A stretch of DNA of 64,000 nt from the NCBI GenBank assembly GCA_046328715.1, contig JAXLWB010000013.1, forward strand, positions 159,988-223,987. Reading direction: 5' to 3'. Origin of the DNA: JAXLWB01 sp046328715 (GTDB lineage: Bacteria; Chloroflexota; Anaerolineae; Caldilineales; Caldilineaceae). A program made the position numbers and the translations under genes. The notes beneath the pieces are model-generated. The model made no database searches and was not told where the DNA came from. It worked only from the letters and a program-made list of their open reading frames with translations. This document shows, piece after piece, positions 29,501 to 36,802 of this stretch (the stretch's first letter is position 1; every line of letters begins with the position of its first letter).

Positions 29501-30539
29501 CGGTGTAAGTAAAGATTTCCGTGCCAAAGAAATCGGGAGCGGGAGTATAGCGAATCTCGGTTGTGCCTTCAATCGTGGCACTGCCTCCCTGGTTTGGCAC
29601 GCCCACTGCGCTGACGGAGAGTGTCTCATTTGTATCAGGTGCAAAACTGTCATTGTTGAGGATCGTCAGCAGGTTGTCCTGGCTGTCTTCGTTGACGGTG
29701 GCATGGTCGTCGATAGCTTGTGGCGGATCGTTGACGCTAGTGACATTGACCATCACTTGTCCCACATCGCTGCCGCCATGACCGTCGCTCACGGTGTAGG
29801 TAAAGCTTTCTGTGCCGAAAAAGTTAACAGGGGGTGTGTAGCTCAACTGTGTGCCACTGATGGTCACCGTTCCACCTTGATTTGGCGTACTAACCGCAAC
29901 AATAGATAGCAAGTCGCCATTGTTGTCGGTATCGCCGTTGAGCACATCAAGCAAAGTGGGGCTACTGTCTTCGGCGAGGATAACGCTTTCATCATCGGCA
30001 ACTGGTGCTGCGTTGAGAAGCGTGATGGTGGCACTGGCGAGATTGTCGGCAGGTGTAGTATCGTGTACCGCACTGATACCGGCACGGTTGATCAAGTGAG
30101 TACCTACGGCTACGTTACGCTCTACCTTCGCAAAGAGCATAATTTGTCCCCCGGCGGGATCATTTCCCGAGACTTGCCAAACGTAGTTGGGTGCGCCACT
30201 GGTCTGAGTAATAATGATGCCATTGGCGGTTGGTGGCAGTGTGATGGTGATGCCACTGGGGAGGGTGTCGGTGACAATGACATTGGTTGCGGCATGGATA
30301 CCGCTGAGGCTAAGAATATAGGTTAGATTTTCGCTAGGAAGAGCATTGGCATCGCCACCAACGGCGCTCACTACTACCTTGTCGATGGCAACATCCTGAG
30401 CATAAAGCGGGATGGAGAACGCTACGAAGGAAGAAAAGAGATAAATGAATGCTAAACAAAGTACATGGATAATCATCCTGGTAACTTTATGTGTAGCAAA
30501 GCTATAAATGCGCAGCAAATTTGGCAAAAGATGGATCAC
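26580..30539 (-). CDS. Giant exported protein: tandem-95 cadherin-like repeats plus thrombospondin type-3 repeats
   Basis: 1319 residues. An N-terminal signal region (VLCLAFIYLFSSFVAFSIPLYAQ) is followed by a DUF11-like domain (DTLPSGITITL). Next come about six ~95-residue tandem-95/Ig-like repeats of the pattern NDPPVAxDD...YTPxxNFFGTxxFTYTVSDGNGG. From about residue 645 a long array of Asp-rich calcium-binding thrombospondin type-3 repeats (DSDGDGIPDxxE) runs to the end. The C-terminus is KQLFLPMVTR, a tail shared with five other exported proteins here. I chose GTG at 30539 because GGGAGAA stands eight to nine bases upstream; an internal ATG at 30476 begins the hydrophobic core. It is probably a cell-surface adhesin or matrix protein; no enzyme domain is seen. 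Confidence 0.88.
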   Translation of the reverse strand: MIHLLPNLLRIYSFATHKVTRMIIHVLCLAFIYLFSSFVAFSIPLYAQDVAIDKVVVSAVGGDANALPSENLTYILSLSGIHAATNVIVTDTLPSGITITLPPTANGIIITQTSGAPNYVWQVSGNDPAGGQIMLFAKVERNVAVGTHLINRAGISAVHDTTPADNLASATITLLNAAPVADDESVILAEDSSPTLLDVLNGDTDNNGDLLSIVAVSTPNQGGTVTISGTQLSYTPPVNFFGTESFTYTVSDGHGGSDVGQVMVNVTSVNDPPQAIDDHATVNEDSQDNLLTILNNDSFAPDTNETLSVSAVGVPNQGGSATIEGTTEIRYTPAPDFFGTEIFTYTVGDSNGGTASAKIKVTVLNLNDPPVAADDTVSYQEDSSNNPILVLANDSDLENDPLTITSVGSVNHGTITNLGEQLHYTPKANFFGTDNVTYTVSDGNGGSTSAVVTITVVNVNDAPAAWDDKVTVDEDSLNNALPVLSNDSDLEDDSLTITQVGIPAHGTVTNAGNLLRYTPAANFAGGETFTYTISDGNGGSASAAIAITVNNRNDPPLAKADALTLTTTPNDHTPTIIDVLANDSFLPDLGETLFISELGTPNHGGHAAINGGTSISYTPALNFSGVETFTYTIADGNGGSASAFIVVTLFADSDSDGIPNTVECNTTLTNCPDHDGDGIPAYLDPADSGPASGDSDHDGITDLVECPGGIPCLDTDQDGTPNYMDSDDDGDGKTTSNEDKNSDGDQNPSTQPLDIDQDGIADYLDADTNGPGSGDSDGDRIQDSVECPTQPCPDRNADQTPDYMDTDADGDGIADRTEGAGDSDLDRTPNFLDDDDDGDGLSTQSECPIGSPCPDGDGDGIPDSLESNTADPDHDTIPNDHDKDSDGDGLTDRYEGLQDRDSNGIADFLDLDSDGDGLYDLVEAGHDDLDSNHDGLLDNQTDSDHDGLPDSIDPSIGGTPLTIQDSDLDGIPDHQENRLLDSDGDGSNDQEDNDDDGDGSTTYSECPNGLPASTPCPDSDEDGIPNYLESAILDSDNDSLPNSQDSDADNDGLPDMLERGQDEDGDAVPNYLDLDSDGDGIKDIQEAGYKVLDNNQDGRIDNTIDTDGDGLANVVDGDNGGIVLTPPDADHDGIADFLESNKRDSDQDGLMNALDADDDGDDLLTRQECATGVPCKDGDSDHIPDYLDKADQGPKSGDSDGDSVEDATECPTSWPCLDTDGDGLPNYLDPDDDDDGLPTIGSRDFTDEGLSDLDQDGIPNYLDPASNGPTSGDSDGDGLSDHEECPTGSPCPDSNKDGMPDYMDSNGAVKQLFLPMVTR

Positions 30540-30733
30540 GGTCGACGTTCTCCCTGAATTTGTAAGCGGAATCGATAGGTGGCTGCGTTGAAGGTCGTGT
30601 TGTAGATAGGGTATGAAAATGAAATTTCGTAAACTACATTATATTAAGCTGTGTAGTTTTTGCCAAATAGTGTAAGCTGCCATGCGTCATTTGACGTAAC
30701 CAGCTTGAGGGCAAGAGCGCAGATTCAGAGGTA

Positions 30734-30812
30734 AACTATACTAGTGGGTGCTAGTAAGCAACATTTTTTGCGGTTCAAAACGTGTTACTTACTGCAGAGC
30801 ACCAGTATAGTT
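30734..30812. repeat. Imperfect inverted repeat between giant-protein gene and CHAT gene
   Basis: AACTATACTAGTG...TAGTAAGCAAC on the left pairs imperfectly with GTTACTTACTG...CCAGTATAGTT on the right. It ends just before the CHAT stop codon and may terminate that transcript. Nothing else is seen in the 30540-30822 gap apart from the probable promoter side of the giant-protein gene. Confidence 0.55.
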
Positions 30813-30822
30813 AGCGAGGAAA

Positions 30823-33156
30823 TCAAACAACCACACGACTGTTGGGGTCACCGTAGAGGGTGTACGCCAACCAGGTAGGATTGAGCGGATCCTTTTGCTG
30901 GATGGCACGACGAGCGATCTGAAAAGCTTCGCCCAGTGGCTTGTTGTTCAAGAGTTCGTTGTAAAAGGTTTGGGCAAAGTCGGCGGCGAGGGCATCGTTC
31001 ACTTCCCATTGGGCACCGATCACGGCAAAGGCGCGCACGTTGCGCAGCAGTCGATCCGCCCAGCCACCGAGATCGGTCGGTGTAAAGCCCAAGCGTCCGG
31101 CATTACAGGTGTTGAGAAAGATCAAGGGATGGGCCAGCCGTAGATTACCCGTACGCGCCAGTGAAAGATCGTCGGGCATGAGCACGCCGTCTTGTAGTGC
31201 AATTTTGGAGCGCTCGACATTTTCGCCTTCAAAGCTGCCGTGGGTGGCAAAATGTAATAATTGTACCGTAGCCCCTTTGATGGCTTCCTTTACCTGACCA
31301 ACCGTCTTAATTTCATCCCCAACGGCAATGTGATGGGTCGTGAGACGTTCGCGAATGCCTTTGACTTCGCGCTGCACATTGGGCAGATCGAGCACAGGGG
31401 CGACAATCGAGGCCGCATTCACCTTCACCTCATCCAATGGGCCACGACCGGCAAGCCAACGGCAGATCGTGAAGCCCTCGGCCCAGAAGCTATCGCTTTC
31501 TGACTGTTGGGTGAATTCGTCTACCCGATAAGGTTTGAGCATCTCCCAGGGTATCCACGGCTCATCGCTAGTAATCAAAAGTGATTTGACCACCCCAGCT
31601 TCACGCAACTTTTTGATCAGTCCCCAATATTCGTAGCGCAACTCTTTGGGAACGAGTTCGTCCCACAAGTCGGTGCCGATGCCGTCGATGATCTCGGTTG
31701 GGTCTACCTTGCTGGCCTGTTTAGACTCGTGCGGGGTGCGGCCAAAGTCGCGTGAGATGCGCGCCAGACGATTGAGTTGCTCAAGCTTGTCGCTGAGCCA
31801 GCGACCGGGATCGCCGGTGCGTAGAGTGGTTTCACCTACCTTTTGCCAATGGTAACCCACCAGGGGATTGGCCGAGTGTAACATAAATTGCAACGTCTTC
31901 TCGACCAGGACGATGCGCAATTCAAGATCAGCGGGCGGCGGAGGCGCGCTTAAGAATTGAGAAACCTCCACTGCGTCGCCGACCAATTTGGCCGGCACCG
32001 AATTGCTGCGAGTTGCCACTTCGCAGGCAAGCGTTGCCGTGCCGATCAGCCGCTCCCGATGGCGGAAATCAACTTTGATCTGGGTTTTACCAAGCTTTTC
32101 TCCCTTCAAGAGGAAAATGGCAGGTTCAGAATTTTGGGCAGCATAAACCTTGATCGTGCGATTCCAACTCTCCAAACGTTCACTGAATCCTGGGGCGCTG
32201 ACCACGACATCGACCAATTCTGGTTGACGAGGATTCACAAATGTTACATCTACGTTCAGACTGACCCCCGACTCTGCCTGTTGTTCTGGCGTTAAACGCA
32301 CAGTCAGCGCTACTTCTTCCTGCTGTTTGACCATGGAGGCAAAGCGGATGTCGCTAAACAGATGGGCTGTCAACGATTCGTCGCTGTCCAGAGCACTTTC
32401 GACGACCGCAGCCGCCATCGCGCTGGGCAGATTCATCTCCATCATGGTAGAGGGAAAACCCAGGCTACCTGGTTCGCTGATAATTGGACCTTTAAATATG
32501 CCTCGGGTTGGATTCTTGCTTTGTAGAAGTACCTCTTCGGCACTTGCCTTGCCTGCGCTAAGCTGTCGCCAGGCAAGCAGACGCACCAGTGGGATCTTCT
32601 CCAGCGCCAGTAAGCTATCCTCGAGGAGTTTACTGCGGGCTGTATAATTAGAGACGGTTGGTAACTGCTGATCCAACTCGGCAAAGATGCGCGCCATTGC
32701 AACCTGCTCATCCAAAGGCGCTCTACTCATAGACAGATTGAGCACCTTTCGCACATCTTCGACCGTTTGTGGAAGGTGACTGGGCAGGTAGCGCAGTTCG
32801 GCCAAGGCGAGTTGAGTGGGATCTCTGGCGCGCAGAAGATTGCTCAATACATCTGCTTCCACTGCAGAAAGTTCACTTTGCTTCTCTAGCTCTCTCCGTA
32901 CAGCGTCAACCTCAACTTCGACAAGTTCACCTGCAATGGGCAAAGTACTACATAGCCACAAAAAATCTTGCAGTGCAGCGCGGCGTTCGGCTTTGTTTGC
33001 TGCTGGATCAGTGAGCAACGTAGCCACATAAGTGCGGTAAATATCGAGGTGTTTGCGCGTACTGGCCAGCGGCAACCCATACCAATTGCGATAGAGTGTC
33101 AACAATAAGTGTTGGAGTGCTGGGGCTAAGCCTGTTACAAAGGGAAGTGGTGGCAT
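30823..33156 (-). CDS. CHAT-domain (caspase-like) protein
   Basis: 777 residues. The C-terminal ~250 residues are a CHAT peptidase domain with the catalytic His639 (LLHFATHGSFEG) and Cys684 (FLNTCNAGRLG), followed by GGWADRLLRNVRAFAVIGAQWEVND and the usual WLAYTLYGDPN end. The first ~210 residues are helical and unrecognised. Residues ~240-390 look beta-rich (VALTVRLTPEQQ, VNVDVTFVNP-like strands) and could be a sensor or ligand-binding sandwich. CHAT proteins are related to caspases and separases; some act with CRISPR (Craspase) or gasdermin-type defence systems. No gasdermin, STAND NTPase or CRISPR gene is adjacent, so it appears to be an orphan. No Shine-Dalgarno precedes the ATG at 33156. 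Confidence 0.88.
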   Translation of the reverse strand: MPPLPFVTGLAPALQHLLLTLYRNWYGLPLASTRKHLDIYRTYVATLLTDPAANKAERRAALQDFLWLCSTLPIAGELVEVEVDAVRRELEKQSELSAVEADVLSNLLRARDPTQLALAELRYLPSHLPQTVEDVRKVLNLSMSRAPLDEQVAMARIFAELDQQLPTVSNYTARSKLLEDSLLALEKIPLVRLLAWRQLSAGKASAEEVLLQSKNPTRGIFKGPIISEPGSLGFPSTMMEMNLPSAMAAAVVESALDSDESLTAHLFSDIRFASMVKQQEEVALTVRLTPEQQAESGVSLNVDVTFVNPRQPELVDVVVSAPGFSERLESWNRTIKVYAAQNSEPAIFLLKGEKLGKTQIKVDFRHRERLIGTATLACEVATRSNSVPAKLVGDAVEVSQFLSAPPPPADLELRIVLVEKTLQFMLHSANPLVGYHWQKVGETTLRTGDPGRWLSDKLEQLNRLARISRDFGRTPHESKQASKVDPTEIIDGIGTDLWDELVPKELRYEYWGLIKKLREAGVVKSLLITSDEPWIPWEMLKPYRVDEFTQQSESDSFWAEGFTICRWLAGRGPLDEVKVNAASIVAPVLDLPNVQREVKGIRERLTTHHIAVGDEIKTVGQVKEAIKGATVQLLHFATHGSFEGENVERSKIALQDGVLMPDDLSLARTGNLRLAHPLIFLNTCNAGRLGFTPTDLGGWADRLLRNVRAFAVIGAQWEVNDALAADFAQTFYNELLNNKPLGEAFQIARRAIQQKDPLNPTWLAYTLYGDPNSRVVV

Positions 33157-33207
33157 AGGTGGATGGATTAACTTTCCTCAGATTTTTCGTTCTTATAGAG
33201 ATGACAC

Positions 33208-33264
33208 TTAAACATTGCACAATCTCTTAGGGTTGGGTTCTAAGGCAGATTGTGCAATGTTTAA
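33208..33264. repeat. 18-bp perfect inverted repeat in the divergent promoter region
   Basis: TTAAACATTGCACAATCT (33208-33225) and its exact complement (33247-33264) are separated by 21 nt. The pair sits 52 bp upstream of the CHAT start, in the 449-bp divergent gap 33157-33605. It could be an operator pair or a small element; the rest of the gap is AT-rich with no recognised gene or RNA. Confidence 0.7.
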
Positions 33265-33605
33265 ATAGTGTGTCTATTAGTTGGTGAGTATATCGCTAAC
33301 CTAATAAACGTCAAGTACAGGTATCTTTTGGTTAACAACACAGATAATAGCCAAGCAAAATTCAGGCTATAAGTGGAAAAATAGTGACCAGGTGAGACAG
33401 CTTATGGTAAGTCTTGTAAGTTTTTAGTCATCTCCTGATCAAGGCGTAATTTTTGGATTCTCGGTTAAATCATATGCTAGAGACATAGGTAGTACATTCA
33501 ATTAAATATTGTAAGCAAATAGATAAATCAAAAACGCAAAAGTCAGTTTACCTTGAAGGTGTGTGATTGGGATTTATTGCGGGATTGAAGATTCGGAGGA
33601 GTTTT

Positions 33606-36143
33606 ATGAAGTTGAAATCATTTACAAACGCTTCATACCAAAACGTTTTTGCCTTTCTCTTAGTAGCTGCACTGATTGCTGCTTTTGCATCTGGACCTAT
33701 ATTGGCAGGCGTAAAAGCTGTAAAAGCGGCGAATGCTGTCGCTGTCTACTGGAATTTTGATTCTGTACCATCTGATGATGATGTCTCGACAGGAACGTTA
33801 ATCCCTGTATCGGGAAATGGCACAATCGGTGTGATCGGGACAGCAAACGGGAACTTTCTCAGCGGTGCAACCTTTGATCCCGATGACTCAAGTTATGAGG
33901 CAAAGAAATTTCCAAGTCAGAGTACTGCCAATTTGAGTACTGGTATCGAATTTACACTTTCCACTGTAGGTTATAAGAATATCGTCCTCGAATTTCAGCG
34001 TCGCCATAGCAGCAATGCTCCCAATCGATTGGCCATTCAATATTCGATCAATGGCGGCAATTTGATTACCCATACTTTTGTTACTGCTAACAATGGCCAA
34101 GAAAATACCTTTATCCCTACAACAATTGATTTGAGCAGCGTCACAGCGTTGAACGAAAAGGCAAATGTCAAATTCCGCATCGTAGGAGCCTTTGCCGAAG
34201 GCACAACTCAGTACGAACCAACGCGTTCAGCCAGCCCTTACAGCCCACTTTCCAGCAGCATTCGCTTTGATGAGCTTTACGTACGTGGTGACGCCGCTGC
34301 GGCAGCAACCTCTACACCAACCAAGACATTAACGCCGACGCCAACCAACACATTGACGCCAACTCCCACCAATTCGCCCACGGCCTCTCCTACAGCGCGG
34401 GCAACAACGGTAGCCGGTGGTGCCTGTACGGACTATCCGGCAAGCGGTCTGTCACAAGCGGTTCCTGATACAACCTTTGATGAGTTGAGCGGTATCTACA
34501 CTTTTGGTATCTTGATTTCAACGATCAACGTGCCTACCAACTTCACAATCAGCAATGTGGACATTCTCAACTTCAGTCTTTCTCATCAGTACATGAATGA
34601 CTTGAAGGTTGAACTGCTTAGCCCACAGGGTATTCCTACCCTGCTCTTTTCAACGATTGGTAATGCCAGCAGCCAGGGCTTTGTTGGCACCACCTTTGAT
34701 GATCAGGCAGCCACGTCGATTAGCAGTGGTCAGCCGCCTTTCAGTGGCAGCTATCGACCTACAGGGCCGCTTTACGTGTACAATGGATTGACTTCCGCTG
34801 GCCAGTGGCGCCTGCGTGTGACTGACAAACAGATAGTGCATACAGGTACGTTGAATAGTTGGACACTGCGTATCTGTACGCAAGCAACGCCAACACCAAC
34901 CAATACACCCACTGCGACAAGCATACCTACGAATACGCCGATCGGAGGTGCCACTGCAACATCTACGCCCTTTGGCACACCAGCCGCAACCGATACGCCA
35001 ACCGGCCCAACGCCAACCGCAACCCCGGAGGAAACCTTTGATCCAACAAAAGGCACAATCCGTATTGCCGTGGATGCACAGCCCGATTATGGCCAAGACT
35101 TTACGTTTACCTCGTTTGTCGGCAACTTTGTATTAGACGATGCCAATCCAGATGATGGAGACGCCGTTACAGCAAACAAGACTTTACAGGTTGCACCTGG
35201 TGGTCCCTATGAATTCATTGCGGGCATGCCTGCCGAATGGACTTTGAACCAGGTTACCTGTGTAGGCAGCGGCGAATGGGAACAAGTACTGCCGTCTAAG
35301 TCAGTCAAGGTTACCATTGACGCTGGCGATTTGATGACCTGTACCTTTGTGATTGCCTATACATCCCCCAATACACCGACGAGTACACCCATGGGGACTG
35401 GCAATTCGCCTACGCCGACTTCCGTGATTCCTGGCAGTACGCCAACCAATACGCCTGGTGGCCCAACCAATACACCGACAAAGACGCCAGTGGGACCGAA
35501 TAGTACACCGACGAATACACCGGGTGGCACCAATGGCACACCAACCAATACGCCCGCTGGCCCAACGAAAACAGCGACCATCACGCCAACCCCGACCAAT
35601 GATCCAACAAAGGGTCGAATCAATGTCGTAGTGGATGCTCAGCCGGATAGTGGGCAGAATTTCAACTTCTTTGTTGTCGCTGGTGACTTCATGCTCGACA
35701 ATGCGGTACCCGATGACGGCGATGGAATTGGAAATACAAAGACCTTCCAATTGACGCCAGGTTCATATCAATTTACGGCGAATGGCCCAACTGAATGGAC
35801 GCTGACCAAGATCGAGTGTGTTGGTACAGGGAGCTCTACACCGAATCTTAGCTCCAAAACACTCAGTGTAACGTTGGCTGCGGGCAATGTGCTTACTTGC
35901 ACCTTTAGTATGGCCTACACCTCGGCCAGTACGCCCACATGGACACCAGTTCCGCCAACTGCAACAGCGACATCAACGCCAATCGGTGGTGGACCGACGG
36001 CTACACCACTAGGCGGAGCGACAGCAACACCAACGCCGCCCTCTGGTGGCACACCAACTCCAGATGGTACGCCACAAAGTACACCTACGGATGGCCCAAG
36101 GGAGTTTGATGGAAGGGTCTTCCTACCGGTAATCAGTCGCTAA
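33606..36143 (+). CDS. Exported multidomain protein with P/Homo B domain and Thr-Pro linkers
   Basis: 845 residues from the ATG at 33606 (GGAGGAG five bases upstream). A signal peptide is followed by a jelly-roll-like domain (AVYWNFDSVPS...), then a TP-rich linker. Next is a proprotein-convertase P domain at about residues 265-430 (VDILNFSLSHQYMNDLKVELLSPQG ... WRLRVTD ... LNSWTLRICT). After more TP-rich linkers come two ~105-residue repeats beginning DPTKG(T/R)I and rich in beta strands (EWTLNQVTCVGSG, LMTCTFVIAY), each probably a prealbumin-like sandwich. No protease domain accompanies the P domain. The C-terminus is GRVFLPVISR. A strong hairpin terminator follows. It is probably a surface or matrix protein. 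Confidence 0.88.
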   Translation: MKLKSFTNASYQNVFAFLLVAALIAAFASGPILAGVKAVKAANAVAVYWNFDSVPSDDDVSTGTLIPVSGNGTIGVIGTANGNFLSGATFDPDDSSYEAKKFPSQSTANLSTGIEFTLSTVGYKNIVLEFQRRHSSNAPNRLAIQYSINGGNLITHTFVTANNGQENTFIPTTIDLSSVTALNEKANVKFRIVGAFAEGTTQYEPTRSASPYSPLSSSIRFDELYVRGDAAAAATSTPTKTLTPTPTNTLTPTPTNSPTASPTARATTVAGGACTDYPASGLSQAVPDTTFDELSGIYTFGILISTINVPTNFTISNVDILNFSLSHQYMNDLKVELLSPQGIPTLLFSTIGNASSQGFVGTTFDDQAATSISSGQPPFSGSYRPTGPLYVYNGLTSAGQWRLRVTDKQIVHTGTLNSWTLRICTQATPTPTNTPTATSIPTNTPIGGATATSTPFGTPAATDTPTGPTPTATPEETFDPTKGTIRIAVDAQPDYGQDFTFTSFVGNFVLDDANPDDGDAVTANKTLQVAPGGPYEFIAGMPAEWTLNQVTCVGSGEWEQVLPSKSVKVTIDAGDLMTCTFVIAYTSPNTPTSTPMGTGNSPTPTSVIPGSTPTNTPGGPTNTPTKTPVGPNSTPTNTPGGTNGTPTNTPAGPTKTATITPTPTNDPTKGRINVVVDAQPDSGQNFNFFVVAGDFMLDNAVPDDGDGIGNTKTFQLTPGSYQFTANGPTEWTLTKIECVGTGSSTPNLSSKTLSVTLAAGNVLTCTFSMAYTSASTPTWTPVPPTATATSTPIGGGPTATPLGGATATPTPPSGGTPTPDGTPQSTPTDGPREFDGRVFLPVISR

Positions 36144-36171
36144 GCGCCAATAAGTTCAATCTTGTCTGAAT

Positions 36172-36203
36172 AGAACCCGACTTGCAATCGCAAGTCGGGT
36201 TCT
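36172..36203 (+). terminator. Rho-independent-type terminator
   Basis: Perfect 14-bp stem AGAACCCGACTTGC / GCAAGTCGGGTTCT with a 4-nt loop, followed by GCTTTATT. It starts 29 bases after the stop codon of the P-domain protein gene. Confidence 0.85.
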
Positions 36204-36726
36204 GCTTTATTGGCTATCTAGGAATGAACCCTGATATTTGACTTGTTTTGAACCTAGTAACGGTTTACATAGCCCATCTTTAGCTTATATGCTCTGCACC
36301 AGCAAGTTCAATGACAGATTTATCGACAAAATCTATCTCTCCTAGCGACTGCTCGAAGAGCGATATATTGGTGATCGGCAAACTGTGAGGCTGAAAAGAT
36401 ACACTTATGATAGTCAACGATGGAATGGCTACAAATGAGGCACTGGACAAACGATTTCCGGGAAGACATTGCTGGTCAACTTTTTACGAAGACGTACCCT
36501 TCTCGCAAGTCGCTAGTAACACTCCCGAATTCTATCTTCTTTTTTGGTTTCACTTGGCGCACTACTAGACGGTAAATCGGCGATCACACACTGTGATGGC
36601 TCATTAAATCTTGAGAAGACTGCTGCTATCAATTGAACCGGTACAACCAGAGAAGGTGCGAGAGTAGAACTTGGTCTGACGGTTATGGCTCTTCCTGCAT
36701 TTGAAGAGGTGCGAATCTGATTTCTG
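36204..36726. other. Non-coding stretch with no recognised feature
   Basis: About 520 bp between a plus-strand terminator and a minus-strand one. No open frame of note, no repeat array and no RNA fold was recognised by eye; short translated strings on either strand gave no family resemblance. Confidence 0.5.
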
Positions 36727-36765
36727 CACCTCTCCAGAGAGTAATTTGCCGTATCTGGAGAGGTG
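36727..36765 (-). terminator. Hairpin downstream of the CAP-dockerin-cohesin gene
   Basis: CACCTCTCCAGA (36727-36738) and TCTGGAGAGGTG (36754-36765) form a perfect 12-bp stem 38 bases after the minus-strand stop at 36803. A competing stem uses GAGGTGC at about 36707 with GCACCTC at 36726. Confidence 0.6.
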
Positions 36766-36802
36766 TAGGTTGTAAAAGGGTGTGGTGATAGAGCCTACAA
36801 GG

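Noticed and set aside
34310..36080. ACACC/ACGCC tandem DNA
   Set aside because: Explained by Thr-Pro linkers of the exported protein; no independent element.
36204..36726. Decayed transposase or small gene in the long gap
   Set aside because: Translations on both strands gave only short strings with no recognisable motif.
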